Source of the DNA: Acidobacteriota bacterium
GTDB lineage: Bacteria; Acidobacteriota; Terriglobia; Terriglobales; Acidobacteriaceae
Assembly: GCA_021810625.1 (NCBI GenBank)
Contig: JAJZIJ010000005.1
Coordinates: forward strand, 1-64,000
Reading direction: 5' to 3'
DNA: 64,000 nt
Shown: positions 20,618 through 30,560 of the stretch, one piece after another
How positions within the stretch are numbered: the first letter of the stretch is position 1
Layout: each line of letters starts with the position of its first letter
The notes under the pieces: model-generated
What the model was told of the DNA's origin: nothing
Seen by the model: the letters and a program-made list of their open reading frames with translations, nothing else
Databases searched by the model: none
Position numbers and translations under genes: made by a program

Positions 20618-21963
20618 GAAAGCTGTTTGGAACGGACGGAATCCGCGCTGTGGCTGGCAAAGCGCCACTGGATTGCAAGACCATCCACGCCATTGGACTG
20701 GCGCTGGCGCATTCGCTGTGCAGGCAGACACCCGCGCCGCGCGTGGTGCTGGGCATGGACACGCGGGAATCCTGCGAATGGATTGCGGCCACGCTCACCC
20801 ACGGATTGCGCGAAGGCGGCGTTGCGACTGCCAATGCTGGCGTGATTCCCACGCCCGGCATCGCGTTTCTGACCCGCGCGCACGGCTTTGCTGCGGGCAT
20901 CGTCATTTCCGCATCGCACAATCCCTGGCAGGATAACGGCATCAAAATGTTCGGCGCGGATGGCTACAAGCTGGCCGATACAGTTGAGCTACAGATGGAA
21001 GCGGAAATCTTCGAGCGCCTGACCAACGCGCAGGAGCCATCCAGGAGCGCCGAAGCGCTGCCTGCCGCGAATCCCTCCTTTCGCGACGACTACATCGCAT
21101 TTCTGCGCGGCAACGTTCCCGATCTGCGGCTGGATGGCAAAACTCTCGTTCTTGATTGCGCCAACGGCGCGGCCAGCGCTATTGCGTCGGCCCTCTTTGC
21201 TCCGATGGGCGCAAAGCTGGTACGGACGCACTGCAAGCCAAATGGACGCAACATCAACGAAAATTGCGGGGCGTTGCACGCCGATGTCGTTGCCAAAGAA
21301 GTGGTCGCGAACAGCGCCGACATTGGAATCACTTTCGACGGAGACGCGGATCGCGCTCTGTTTGCCGATGCGCAGGGCAATGTCGTCAACGGGGATGCCG
21401 TGTTGCTGATCGCCGCGCGCGATTTGCAGGCACGCGGCCTGCTGCGCTCCAACCTTGTGGTTGCGACGACCATGTCCAACATGGGTCTGGAGGCGGCGCT
21501 GAGGCGCAGTGGCATTCGCATGTTGCGCGCTCCGGTCGGCGACAAATATGTGCTGGAAGAGATGCAGCGCAGCCATGCCGTACTGGGTGGCGAACAATCC
21601 GGGCACATTCTTTTTCCCGACCGCAGCACCACCGGCGACGGCCTGCTGACCGCGCTGGTGATGCTCGATATTTTGCAACGCTCGCAGCAAACGCTGGCCG
21701 CGTTGAAGCAGGATTTGAAGGTCTTTCCGCAGGTGATTGTGAACGTGCGCGTGCATGAGAAGAAGCCGCTGGAGGCGATCCCTTCCGTGGCGCTTACCAT
21801 CCGCGAGGCCGAAGAAGAACTGCACGGCAACGGGCGCATTGTGGTGCGCTACTCCGGCACTGAGGCGCTGGCGCGGGTGATGATTGAAGCCGAGTCCGAG
21901 GAAGTGATGCAGCGCCATGCCACGCGCATTGCCGAGGCCATTCGCAGCGAGATTGGCGCATAA
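20614..21963 (+). CDS. glmM: Phosphoglucosamine mutase
   Basis: Converts glucosamine-6-phosphate to glucosamine-1-phosphate for peptidoglycan and lipopolysaccharide. The 449 residues carry KLFGTDGIRA, the phosphoserine loop ISASHNP, metal-binding FDGDADR and phosphate-binding RYSGTE. Its ATG overlaps the TGA of xseA (ATGA), so translation is coupled. It converges with polA, 14 bases away. Confidence 0.96.
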   Translation: MRKLFGTDGIRAVAGKAPLDCKTIHAIGLALAHSLCRQTPAPRVVLGMDTRESCEWIAATLTHGLREGGVATANAGVIPTPGIAFLTRAHGFAAGIVISASHNPWQDNGIKMFGADGYKLADTVELQMEAEIFERLTNAQEPSRSAEALPAANPSFRDDYIAFLRGNVPDLRLDGKTLVLDCANGAASAIASALFAPMGAKLVRTHCKPNGRNINENCGALHADVVAKEVVANSADIGITFDGDADRALFADAQGNVVNGDAVLLIAARDLQARGLLRSNLVVATTMSNMGLEAALRRSGIRMLRAPVGDKYVLEEMQRSHAVLGGEQSGHILFPDRSTTGDGLLTALVMLDILQRSQQTLAALKQDLKVFPQVIVNVRVHEKKPLEAIPSVALTIREAEEELHGNGRIVVRYSGTEALARVMIEAESEEVMQRHATRIAEAIRSEIGA

Positions 21964-21977
21964 GCATCAGGCGCGGG

Positions 21978-24785
21978 CTACGTTAGGTCGCGCCAGTTGG
22001 GGCCGGAGGCGATGTCGGCCACCAGCGGAACTTTCAGCTCGACCACCTGCTCCATCGCCGCGCGCGCCAAGGGTTCCAGTGCGCTGAGTTCATCGGGAAC
22101 AACATCGAAGACCAACTCATCGTGAACCTGCAAGACCATTCGGGAACGCATTTTTTTCTGCTGCATCTCGCGGTCGATGCGAATCATGGCCAGTTTAATA
22201 ATGTCCGCTGCTGTGCCCTGGAGCGGCGTATTGACGGCGGTGCGCTCGGCAAACCCGCGCTGATTGGCATTGCGGCTTGCGATATCCGGGATGGGCCGGA
22301 TGCGGCCAAAGAGCGTGCGCACGCTCTGGTCGCGGCGCACCGCTTCAATGGTCTGGTCGATGAAGACGCGCACGCCCTGATAGCGCTCAAAATATCTCTG
22401 AATGTAGCGCTGCGCCTCGCCCTGGTCGATGCCCAACTGCTGCGCCAGGCCGAAGGGGGAAATTCCATAGACGATGCCGAAATTGACGGCTTTGGCGCGG
22501 TTGCGCGTGGTCTTGTCCATCTGCTCCGCAGGCACGCCAAAGACCTCGGAGGCGGTCAGCGTATGAATGTCCACATTCTCCCGATACGCCTTCAATAGCA
22601 GCGGGTCTTCAGAAAAGTGCGCCATCAGCCGCAACTCAATCTGCGAGTAATCCGCCGAGAGCAGCACATTGCCCGGCGCGGGCACAAACGCGGCGCGAAT
22701 CTCGCGGCCCAACTCCGTGCGGATGGGAATGTTCTGCACATTGGGATTGGTTGAAGACAGCCGACCCGTGGCCGTGCCCGTCTGTTGAAACGTAGTGTGA
22801 ACGCGGCCCTGCGCGTCGGCCAGCAAAGGCAGCGAGTCGGCGTAGTTCGATTTGAGCTTGGCCAACTGGCGATATTCCAGCACCAGCCGGGGCGCAGTGT
22901 GATGCTCCGACAATTCCTCCAGCACATCCTGTGCCGTGGAGACGACCTTGCCGCGACCATGTCGCATCGGCTTCGGCAGGTTCATTTTATTGAACAAAAC
23001 ATCGCCCAGTTGCTTGGGGGAATTCAGGTTGAAGCGATGTCCGGTTTGCTCAAAAATTTTCTCGCCCAACTCCTGCATCGAAGCATTCAGCCGCGAGGAG
23101 ATGGTTTGCAGAAACGCGCTGTCGATGCGGATGCCCGCCTGCTCCATGCGCAGGAGTACCGGGGCCAGCGGAAGCTCCATCGTCTCGTAGAGGTCGAGCA
23201 TTTGCGTCGCCTGCAAATCCTTGCGCAGGACAGGAGCCAATTGCGCAATGGCCGCCGCCGTCGCTGGCAGGCGGTCTTCCGCCTCGCACACAAGCGGCTG
23301 ATTGCCAAAGCGCGCCACCACATCCTCCAGCCGATGACTGCCATGCGTCGGATTGACCAGGTAGGAGTAGAGCATCAGATCATCGCGCGCGCCCGCAAGC
23401 CGTATGCCCTGCGGCTCCAAAGCGCGTGTCAGCGATTTGAGATCATGCACAGACTTGGGCAGGGAGGCATCTTCGAGGGCTGCGCGTATCTTTTTGTTTT
23501 CCATCGACACGCGCAGCGCCGTCGCCACAGGCATCGTCGTTGGCGCATCCGCCGCCAGACCAATCCAGGCTGTCGTGGCCAATGTTGTTTTTTCTTCTTG
23601 CTCCATCATGTCCAGCAAGGATGGGGTCTTCGGCGCATCTTCGGATTCCTCCGAATCTCCGTCGCTGGAAATCTCCACGTCCCTCGCATCGTATGCAATG
23701 GCAAGTCCGTGCATCCGGGCTGAGGCCAACAGCGCGTCGATCTCGGCCTCCGATGGATCAAGGATGCACTGCGCCCGAAGCTGCGGCTCCGACGCGGCTG
23801 ATGCAGAATCCTTTGCGTCTACTGCCGTTGCGCGTGGCCCTGTAGCACCCAGCTCTTTTAGCAGAGAAGTAAATTCCAACTCGGAAAACAATTCGCGGCA
23901 GGCCAGCGCGTCGGGCGGTTGCGTTTGCATTTGCGGCAAATCCAACGGCATGGGAACGCTGGTGTGAATCGTGACCAGTTCCTTGCTCAGCAGAATCGTC
24001 TCGCGATTTTGTTCGAGCGATTCGCGGTATGTCTTGCGCTTCACTTCGCTGGCGTGGGCGAGCACAGCCTCCACGCTGCCATATTGCTGGATCAACTCCA
24101 CCGAGCCTTTGTCGCCGATTCCCGGCGCGCCGGGAATGTTGTCGATGGCATCGCCGCGCAGCGCCATCACGTCAATCACCTGCTCCGGCTGCACGCCCAG
24201 CGCGGCCACAACCCCGGCGCGATCCAGCACAAGATTGTCCTTGGCCGGATTCAGCACGCGCACCTGTTCGTTCACCAACTGCATCATGTCCTTGTCGCTG
24301 GAGACGATGTAGACCGGATGCCCCGCCGCTGCCGCTTGTTGCGCCAGCGTGCCAATCACGTCATCGGCCTCGTAGCCCTCGTGCTGCAACATGGGAATGC
24401 GCAACGCCTCCAGAGCGCGGCGAATGTAGGGCAACTGCTGCGCCAGATCAACAGGCATGGCCTCGCGATTGGCCTTGTAGCCCGCGTACTCCACCACATC
24501 AAAGCTCTGCGTCTTGCTGTTGTACTTGCGAATGGAGGTAAAAGCCCTGGCCTGCGTGTCGCGCAGCAGCGGGGCGCTTACGTCAAAGATTGCGGCCAGA
24601 TACTCCGGCGAAAAATCCTTGCGTAGACGATTCAGCATGTTCACAAAAACGTAGACGGCTGCCGTCGGAACACCTGTCCGCGTGGACATGGGGCGCTGCC
24701 GCTGCATGGCATGATAAGCCCGAAAGATGAAGGCCATCGTGTCCAAAAGAAAAACTGCGGGCTTTGCGGTTTCTGTGGCGGCCAT
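21978..24785 (-). CDS. polA: DNA polymerase I
   Basis: Repair polymerase of 935 residues with three domains: 5'-3' exonuclease (LDTMAFIFRAYHAM, GDAIDNIPGAPGIGDKGS), a middle 3'-5' exonuclease-like domain, and family A polymerase (LLSADYSQIELR, RNRAKAVNFGIVYG, LQVHDEL). The middle domain seems catalytically dead: where the DxE of ExoI should be the text is AYDARDVEIS, and the other acidic ligands are not found. It also carries an acidic insertion near residues 375-395. I use ATG 24785; a TTG six codons upstream is possible. A palindromic repeat lies in the leader. Confidence 0.95.
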   Translation of the reverse strand: MAATETAKPAVFLLDTMAFIFRAYHAMQRQRPMSTRTGVPTAAVYVFVNMLNRLRKDFSPEYLAAIFDVSAPLLRDTQARAFTSIRKYNSKTQSFDVVEYAGYKANREAMPVDLAQQLPYIRRALEALRIPMLQHEGYEADDVIGTLAQQAAAAGHPVYIVSSDKDMMQLVNEQVRVLNPAKDNLVLDRAGVVAALGVQPEQVIDVMALRGDAIDNIPGAPGIGDKGSVELIQQYGSVEAVLAHASEVKRKTYRESLEQNRETILLSKELVTIHTSVPMPLDLPQMQTQPPDALACRELFSELEFTSLLKELGATGPRATAVDAKDSASAASEPQLRAQCILDPSEAEIDALLASARMHGLAIAYDARDVEISSDGDSEESEDAPKTPSLLDMMEQEEKTTLATTAWIGLAADAPTTMPVATALRVSMENKKIRAALEDASLPKSVHDLKSLTRALEPQGIRLAGARDDLMLYSYLVNPTHGSHRLEDVVARFGNQPLVCEAEDRLPATAAAIAQLAPVLRKDLQATQMLDLYETMELPLAPVLLRMEQAGIRIDSAFLQTISSRLNASMQELGEKIFEQTGHRFNLNSPKQLGDVLFNKMNLPKPMRHGRGKVVSTAQDVLEELSEHHTAPRLVLEYRQLAKLKSNYADSLPLLADAQGRVHTTFQQTGTATGRLSSTNPNVQNIPIRTELGREIRAAFVPAPGNVLLSADYSQIELRLMAHFSEDPLLLKAYRENVDIHTLTASEVFGVPAEQMDKTTRNRAKAVNFGIVYGISPFGLAQQLGIDQGEAQRYIQRYFERYQGVRVFIDQTIEAVRRDQSVRTLFGRIRPIPDIASRNANQRGFAERTAVNTPLQGTAADIIKLAMIRIDREMQQKKMRSRMVLQVHDELVFDVVPDELSALEPLARAAMEQVVELKVPLVADIASGPNWRDLT

Positions 24786-24816
24786 ATTGGATGAGTCTAC
24801 CAAGCCGGGGCCACAC

Positions 24817-24884
24817 TCCCTCAGGGGCTGAAGCCCGCGTTGTTTTTGCTGTATGTATGGCGCGGCTGAAGCCGCGCCCCTTCA
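24817..24884 (-). repeat. Palindromic REP-like repeat, copy 1 (polA leader)
   Basis: Two hairpin-forming units, GGGCTGAAGCCC-like (24825-24836) and GCGCGGCTGAAGCCGCGC (24860-24877), are joined by an A/T-rich linker. Read on the minus strand the element starts TTGAAGGGGCGCGGC and ends GCCCCTGAGGGA, matching copy 2 before alaS. It lies 32 bases upstream of the polA start codon. Confidence 0.7.
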
Positions 24885-24910
24885 AAATTCCGACTTGCAC
24901 AGAGATTTCT

Positions 24911-26071
24911 TCAGGCGAGAAACATGCAATCGCCATAGGAAAAAAAGCGATAGCCCTGCGCCACCGCGTGCCGATATGCAGCCAGCACATTTTGTTGGCC
25001 ACCAAAGGCGCAGACCAGCATCAGCAGCGTGGACTGCGGCAGATGGAAGTTGGTCAGCATTCCGCGAACCAGGCGGAAGGAGAATCCCGGCGAAATAAAA
25101 ATACTCGTTTCGCCGGAGTGTGGTTGCAGGTTGCGCCCGTCGGCGACCAGCGCACAATGTTCCAATGCGCGCACCGTCGTAGTGCCAACGGCAATCACGC
25201 GGCGGCCATCGCTCTGCGCTCGATTCAGCGCTGCGGCTGTCTCTGGCGGCAACGTGTAGCGCTCGGAGTGCAAAACAATTTCATCGAGCCGCTCCACGCG
25301 CACCGGCTGAAACGTTCCCAGGCCAACGTGCAAGGTGATGGCCGCAATCTCCACGCCGCGCGCGCGCAGGGCATCGAGCACCTGCGGCGTAAAGTGCAGG
25401 CCCGCCGTCGGCGCAGCCACAGATCCACGCGATTGCGCGTACACCGTCTGGTAGCGCTCGCGATCCGTTGCGGCATCGCTGCGATGGATGTACGGCGGCA
25501 AAGGCATGTGGCCCAGACGATCCAAAATGGCGTAGAAATCCTGCACTGGAGCGAAGCGCAGTCGCCGCTCGCCAAACTCGCCACGCGCAATAATTTCTGC
25601 TTCCAACAATGGAGCGGAATTTGGCAGTGAAGCAGCAGACGCGCCCATCTCCTCCCCGGCTCTCGTTTCCTCTTCGGCATAAAAGAGAAGCCGCTCGCCC
25701 ACGGGCAGCTTGCGCCCCGGACGAACCAGCGCGCCCCATTCCAATGGCGCGTGCTGTGTGGTCAACAGAACTTCCACGCGGCCCTGTAGATGTTCCGCAG
25801 CCGTAGAAGGACTGACGCTCGCTGGCTGCGCGCGCAGGCCAGCGCGACGCGCAAAGAGCCGCGCCGGAATCACGCGGCTATTATTGAGCACCAGCAAATC
25901 TCCCGGCTGCAAGCACTGCGGAAGATCGCGAAAATTTCTGTCCACATGGATGCCCGTTGCGCGGTCGAAGGCCATCATGCGCGAGGCGGCGCGGTCGGCC
26001 AGCGGTTGCTGCGCGATCTGCTCCTGCGGCAGGGTGTAGTCGAAATCTGAAACGAGGCAGTCGCCGGGCAC
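24911..26071 (-). CDS. queA: tRNA preQ1-34 S-adenosylmethionine ribosyltransferase-isomerase
   Basis: Transfers and isomerises the ribosyl moiety of SAM to make epoxyqueuosine in tRNA. 386 residues; [42 protein letters not shown] and the C-terminal [13 protein letters not shown] are all family landmarks. The start is GTG 26071, 10 bases after the preceding DUF374 gene. Other queuosine genes are not in the window. Confidence 0.95.
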   Translation of the reverse strand: MPGDCLVSDFDYTLPQEQIAQQPLADRAASRMMAFDRATGIHVDRNFRDLPQCLQPGDLLVLNNSRVIPARLFARRAGLRAQPASVSPSTAAEHLQGRVEVLLTTQHAPLEWGALVRPGRKLPVGERLLFYAEEETRAGEEMGASAASLPNSAPLLEAEIIARGEFGERRLRFAPVQDFYAILDRLGHMPLPPYIHRSDAATDRERYQTVYAQSRGSVAAPTAGLHFTPQVLDALRARGVEIAAITLHVGLGTFQPVRVERLDEIVLHSERYTLPPETAAALNRAQSDGRRVIAVGTTTVRALEHCALVADGRNLQPHSGETSIFISPGFSFRLVRGMLTNFHLPQSTLLMLVCAFGGQQNVLAAYRHAVAQGYRFFSYGDCMFLA

Positions 26072-26081
26072 GCAATTGATT

Positions 26082-26774
26082 TTACTGGCTGCTGCGTTTT
26101 TCCTTCTGCCATGCGGCTACTTGCTGCTCGGCAGCCGCGCGCGCTCGTTCGAGTGACTGCTCCACGGCCATGCGCGCAGTTTCCAGTTCCGCTGCATTGG
26201 CGGCTGCTGGCACGGACACGGGAGCCTCCCATGCAATGACCACGCGAGAAAAAGGTTTGGGAATCAGAAAGCGATCCCAGGAACGAAGCTGCCATGCGCG
26301 CTCCGGCGCGGCATAAAAAATGCCTACGCCGCCGCCCACCTGTTGCGCCAGCTTCACCGCGCCGGGCTTGGCAACATACTGCGGCCCACGCGGGCCGTCG
26401 GCGGTAAAGGCAGCATAGCGAGCGTGCTCCAGCGCCCGCTGCATTCCAAGCAATCCGCCCACTCCGCCACGCGAACTGGAACCACGCGCCGCCGTGTATC
26501 CCATGCGACGACTGATTCTCGTGATGAATTCACCATCGAAACTTGGGCTGATGAGGTTGGCAATCCCATGCCCGCGAAAATGATAGGCAATGGTCAGCAG
26601 GCAGCGATGCCACACACAATAAACGCGTGTGGTTTTGTTGTTGTCCGCATGGAAATCCAGCGCTCCAATCTCCTCCACGCGCAGCGTCCAGCCCAGCAAG
26701 CGGATCAGCGCTGCGGCGATGGGAGGCAGCAGCGCCAGCGCAAGGCGCTGTTTCCAGTTGTAACGAGCGGACAC
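26082..26774 (-). CDS. DUF374 / lysophospholipid acyltransferase family protein
   Basis: 230-residue membrane-associated acyltransferase-like protein. [10 protein letters not shown] supplies the active-site His, and FTADGPRGP is the second family motif. A hydrophobic N-terminal segment (about 10-30) anchors it. DUF374 proteins are thought to acylate lipid A-like or phospholipid precursors, but the substrate here is unknown. GTG 26774 starts it; queA follows 10 bases downstream, so the two form an operon. Confidence 0.8.
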   Translation of the reverse strand: MSARYNWKQRLALALLPPIAAALIRLLGWTLRVEEIGALDFHADNNKTTRVYCVWHRCLLTIAYHFRGHGIANLISPSFDGEFITRISRRMGYTAARGSSSRGGVGGLLGMQRALEHARYAAFTADGPRGPQYVAKPGAVKLAQQVGGGVGIFYAAPERAWQLRSWDRFLIPKPFSRVVIAWEAPVSVPAAANAAELETARMAVEQSLERARAAAEQQVAAWQKEKRSSQ

Positions 26775-26895
26775 AGAATCATTCTAGCGAGATGGGATCA
26801 TGGTTGCGCGCACAGCCCCGTTCCATCTCCGCTGTGCAGAGGATGGGGTGTTCGCAGCCAAGCCAACGCATATACCTGCCTGGGATGCCTTCGGC

Positions 26896-27222
26896 CTACA
26901 AACCCAGGAAGCCGCGAAGAGCGTGATTGACGGCCTGCATGGTGGCCGGATGGACGCGACCCATGCGCGGGCCAATCTTGGCGCGCGATACCGTTATTGC
27001 CTTGTCCACCATGATCTGCGACATCTTTTGCAGGCCAGTGTCTTTCCCTGGAAAAACGGTAATGCGGAACAATGGCACGTCATGGATTTCACTGGTAAGC
27101 GGTAGCACGGTGACGGATGGATGCACATCGAAAGCATCTGCCTGCACGATCAACGCCGGACGCGGCTTTCCGTAGTCCCCAGGGGCCGCAATGGTCACCA
27201 GGTCTCCGCGCTTCACCTTCAA
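26896..27222 (-). CDS. MazF/PemK-type toxin (endoribonuclease)
   Basis: CcdB/MazF-fold growth inhibitor. Motifs in order: KRGDLVTIA at the N-terminus, KPRPALIVQAD, VTVLPLTSEI, and a C-terminal MGRVHPATM helix. I place the start at TTG 27222, which overlaps the antitoxin TGA (TTGA) and yields MKVKRGD, the usual MazF beginning; a GTG at 27252 in the same frame would add ten residues. Length 108 is normal. Chromosomal MazF enzymes cut mRNA at short sequences; the target here is unknown. Confidence 0.82.
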   Translation of the reverse strand: MKVKRGDLVTIAAPGDYGKPRPALIVQADAFDVHPSVTVLPLTSEIHDVPLFRITVFPGKDTGLQKMSQIMVDKAITVSRAKIGPRMGRVHPATMQAVNHALRGFLGL

Positions 27223-27485
27223 CTCTCGGTGTCCGCCACGTCGTTCATCCACTTCATCACTTCCTTTTCATCACGGGAGGATGCGATCCGCAACGACTGC
27301 CTGCGGGCCTCGGCAGCAAACTCCTTCTGCCGCTTGCGTTCGACATACGCGGACATAAAGTTCCGAAGCACCTGCGCAACGGACCGATTCTCCGTCTCCG
27401 TGGCTGCCATGAATGCGGACTTCAAGGCGGGGTCAATGCGAAAGGTAAAGGTGCTGCCTGATGCGGACTGATTGTTTTTCGCCAT
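27219..27485 (-). CDS. Antitoxin with ribbon-helix-helix domain
   Basis: 88 residues. The segment FTFRIDPALKSAFMAATE followed by SVAQVLRNFMSAYVE fits an RHH DNA-binding dimerisation domain; the charged C-terminal half (KEFAAEARRQ, EVMKWMNDV) should wrap the toxin. It overlaps the toxin gene and precedes it, the usual order in type II modules. I use ATG 27485 because the longer frame would include its own promoter and operator. Confidence 0.8.
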   Translation of the reverse strand: MAKNNQSASGSTFTFRIDPALKSAFMAATETENRSVAQVLRNFMSAYVERKRQKEFAAEARRQSLRIASSRDEKEVMKWMNDVADTES

Positions 27486-27510
27486 GACGATACATCCAAT
27501 CTGTAATGAC

Positions 27511-27541
27511 ATTATATACATACAACATCGGATGATGTCCA
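27511..27541 (-). promoter_or_regulatory. Promoter and operator of the toxin-antitoxin pair
   Basis: On the minus strand TGGACA (27541-27536) and a perfect TATAAT (27516-27511) are separated by 19 bases. Between them lies the inverted repeat ACATC-4-GATGT (27525-27538), well placed for repression by the RHH antitoxin. Confidence 0.55.
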
Positions 27542-27682
27542 CCTATGCAACCATGACCGTGTTGCATCTACGCCCGCAGTCGCAGCAAAGGCTGGCCGTG
27601 GGGGGAATGTAGGGCATCTCGCTTCCGCCGAGTCAGGAACGGGCCTGCCAGAGATGCGGGCGCTGCTGATAGCATCCAGAGT

Positions 27683-29950
27683 GTGCTTGCGCTCGACACT
27701 CCCGTGCAATTTGTCAAAGGCATCGGCCCGCAGTTGGCCGAAAAGCTGGAGGAAAAGCGCATTGCGATTGTCGAAGACCTGCTCTACCACCTTCCCTTTC
27801 GCTATGAAGATCGCGCCCATCCCCGCGCATTGAATGAGCTGGTTCCGGGAGAAACAGTCAGCGTTCTTGGCGAGGTACGCGGCACGGCGCTGCTACGCAC
27901 GCGGAGTATGCCCATCTTTGAGATGACCGTGGGCCAGGGGCCGATCTCGCTGAAATGTATGTGGTTCCACGGAACCTACCTGAAGGATAAATTTCAGCCG
28001 GGCCAGATGTTGGCGCTCTACGGCAAGGTGGAGGCCTCGCGCAGCCGCAGTGGCAGCTTCAAAATGATTCAGCCACAGATTGAGATTCTGCCCGGCCCAA
28101 ATGACACAGAAACCGCGCTGCTGGAAGTGGGCCGCATCGTGCCCGTGTATGAATCGCTGGGGGGAGCGCGACTCAGTTCGCGCTGGCTGCGCCGCGTGAT
28201 CCACAACATTCTGGAGGCTCCCGGCCCGCGTGTTGCCGAGACGCTGCCCGGCGTCCTGTGCGAGCGAATGCAGTTGCCGGATCGCGCCACCGCGCTCCGC
28301 GAAGTACATTTTCCGCCGCAGGAAACCAAGCTGTCGCAGTTGCAGGCGGCGGCCACGCCCGCGCATCAACGCTTAATCTTCGAGGAACTTTTTTATCTGG
28401 AACTTGGGCTGGAGTTGAAGCGTCGTCGAATGCGCGAGCGCCCCGGCTTTGCCTTTGCCACTGGCGAGCGCGTGCGCGCAGCGCTGAAAAACATTCTGCC
28501 CTTTCATCCCACCACGGCGCAAAAGCGCGTGCTTGCCGAGATCGTCGATGACATGCGCCAGCCCACGCCGATGCGCCGCCTGTTGCAGGGAGACGTTGGC
28601 TCCGGCAAAACCATCGTCGCGCTGCAAGCCGCGCTGGTGGCTATTGAGAACGGCTATCAGGCCGCGCTGATGGCACCCACGGAGATTCTGGCCACGCAGC
28701 ATTATCTGGCCGCGCGCAAGCTGCTGGAACGCGCCGATCGACAGTCGCCTTACTGCGTGGTTCCGCTGACGGGTTCGCTGGAAGAAGATCGCAAGCGCGC
28801 CAATCGCGGACGTATTGTTCGGGGCGAGGCCAATCTGGTGATTGGCACGCACGCGCTGATTGAGGAAAAAGTTGAGTTCGCCAACCTTGGCCTGGTGATT
28901 GTGGATGAGCAGCACCGCTTCGGCGTGATGCAGCGCTTTCGCCTGATGAAAAAACCGAATGCCGCCGAGCCGCACGTTCTGGTGATGACCGCAACGCCTA
29001 TTCCGCGCACGCTGGCGTTGACGTTGTATGGCGATCTCGACGTGAGCGTGCTCGACGAGTTGCCGCCGGGCCGCACGCCCATCGTTACGCGCCGCACCTC
29101 CGACGAGAACGCGCCGGAGGTCTGGGAGTTTCTACGCAAGCAGGTCAAGGCCGGACGGCAGGCGTACATTGTCTATCCGGTGATTGAGGGGCCGAGCGAC
29201 GACCAGCCAGAACTGGATTTTCCGCGCGATGAAGAATCTCCCGTGGAAGATTCCGCGAAAAAACCCAAGGCAGCGCCGCGCAAAGCGGCTGCAAAAAAAT
29301 CTTCATCGCTATTTGAAGAAAAAGACGGCAAGCCCAGCCTGAAATCCGCCGTCGCCATGTTTGAAGCCTTGCGCGCGACGCATCTGGCCGGGCTGCGGCT
29401 GGGCCTGCTGCATGGACGCATGGATGCCAACGAAAAAGAGAGCAACATGCGGCGCTTCCAGCGCGGCGAACTGGATGTGCTGGTGGCAACCACGGTGATC
29501 GAAGTGGGCGTGGATGTGCCGAATGCCTCGATGATGGTGATTGAACACGCGGAGCGTTTCGGTTTGGCGCAGATGCACCAGTTGCGCGGGCGCGTGGGGC
29601 GCGGCGCGGCAAAATCCTATTGTATTTTGATGACGGGCGGCAAAGTCTCCCCGCAGGCTGAGGAGCGACTGGACGCGATGACGCGCACGCAGGATGGATT
29701 TGAGCTGGCCGAGTTGGACTTGGCGCTGCGCGGGCCGGGAGAGTTCTTTGGCACACGGCAGGCCGGCCTGCCGGATTTCCGCGTGGCCAACCTGCTACGC
29801 GACCGCAAGTTGCTGGAGTTGGCACGACGCGAGGCACATCATTTTGTGCAGTGTGGAGAACAAGAGATGCCCCGCGAGGCCGTCACTGCTGTCTGGACAC
29901 ATTTGAAGGCGCACTGGCAGCGCCATTATGGGCTGGTGGAGGCAGGATAG
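27683..29950 (+). CDS. recG: ATP-dependent DNA helicase RecG
   Basis: Monomeric helicase that remodels stalled replication forks and Holliday junctions. 755 residues: wedge OB domain (VSVLGEVRGTALL), Walker A GDVGSGKT, DEQHRFG box, MTATPIPRTLALT, and the C-terminal part ending in the RecG TRCF-like region. A Lys/Ala-rich linker insertion lies near residues 515-555 between helicase motifs. The GTG at 27683 is the start; an upstream ribosome site is weak. Confidence 0.95.
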   Translation: MLALDTPVQFVKGIGPQLAEKLEEKRIAIVEDLLYHLPFRYEDRAHPRALNELVPGETVSVLGEVRGTALLRTRSMPIFEMTVGQGPISLKCMWFHGTYLKDKFQPGQMLALYGKVEASRSRSGSFKMIQPQIEILPGPNDTETALLEVGRIVPVYESLGGARLSSRWLRRVIHNILEAPGPRVAETLPGVLCERMQLPDRATALREVHFPPQETKLSQLQAAATPAHQRLIFEELFYLELGLELKRRRMRERPGFAFATGERVRAALKNILPFHPTTAQKRVLAEIVDDMRQPTPMRRLLQGDVGSGKTIVALQAALVAIENGYQAALMAPTEILATQHYLAARKLLERADRQSPYCVVPLTGSLEEDRKRANRGRIVRGEANLVIGTHALIEEKVEFANLGLVIVDEQHRFGVMQRFRLMKKPNAAEPHVLVMTATPIPRTLALTLYGDLDVSVLDELPPGRTPIVTRRTSDENAPEVWEFLRKQVKAGRQAYIVYPVIEGPSDDQPELDFPRDEESPVEDSAKKPKAAPRKAAAKKSSSLFEEKDGKPSLKSAVAMFEALRATHLAGLRLGLLHGRMDANEKESNMRRFQRGELDVLVATTVIEVGVDVPNASMMVIEHAERFGLAQMHQLRGRVGRGAAKSYCILMTGGKVSPQAEERLDAMTRTQDGFELAELDLALRGPGEFFGTRQAGLPDFRVANLLRDRKLLELARREAHHFVQCGEQEMPREAVTAVWTHLKAHWQRHYGLVEAG

Positions 29951-29956
29951 CCCGAT

Positions 29957-30376
29957 CTACGCAGGTCGCGATCGCAAAAAATTGCGGAAGCGAGTATTTT
30001 CCTCCTGCAACATGCCCACGCGCAGGGTGATGGTAACAATCTGCATCTGTTCCGGTTCAGGGAGATACTTCTGGCATGTACACATTTCTGCCAGCGCGAA
30101 ATGCGCCGTGCGGGTGAACTGCACGCCCGTGCGCTGCAAGGCACTATACATCTCCACAATGTTCCCAATCTCCAGTTCAAAGCGAATTTGATAGGAGAAT
30201 GGAGAGAGCTGTTTTTCTCCGAGCACCCATCCGCCGGAATCAACAATCTGATCGACCAGCTTGATCTGGAGCTTCGGGGACTCCAACGGACTGTAGCCGT
30301 GGATGGAGATATCGTGCATACCTGCCGTCCTTACGTTCTGTACAAAATAATGGGGATGCGTCTTCCGGCGTGACAT
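29957..30376 (-). CDS. Conserved-looking protein of unknown function
   Basis: 139 residues from ATG 30376 (MSRRKTHPHYFVQNV). The composition is that of a soluble globular protein, with ISIHGYSPLESPKLQIKLVDQ and a Cys pair (MCTCQKY). It has no signal peptide or membrane segment. I recognise no family. It converges with recG, whose stop is 7 bases away. The coding call rests on codon-like composition and absence of any rival frame. Confidence 0.55.
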   Translation of the reverse strand: MSRRKTHPHYFVQNVRTAGMHDISIHGYSPLESPKLQIKLVDQIVDSGGWVLGEKQLSPFSYQIRFELEIGNIVEMYSALQRTGVQFTRTAHFALAEMCTCQKYLPEPEQMQIVTITLRVGMLQEENTRFRNFLRSRPA

Positions 30377-30560
30377 GCCGTGGATGCTCGTCGTCACGCA
30401 GAGAGACCATCCTCCTTAGGCTCGTTATCGGTTCCCTTGTTCCATGCCATCAGGAAACGTCCGGGTACGGAGGTCACTTCGTCCCATTTCGCTGCTGTGG
30501 GGGCATCCTGCGCGGTCAAAATGTCCTAGGATGGAGAGGTTGCAGGAAGGGGTGAGCGGT

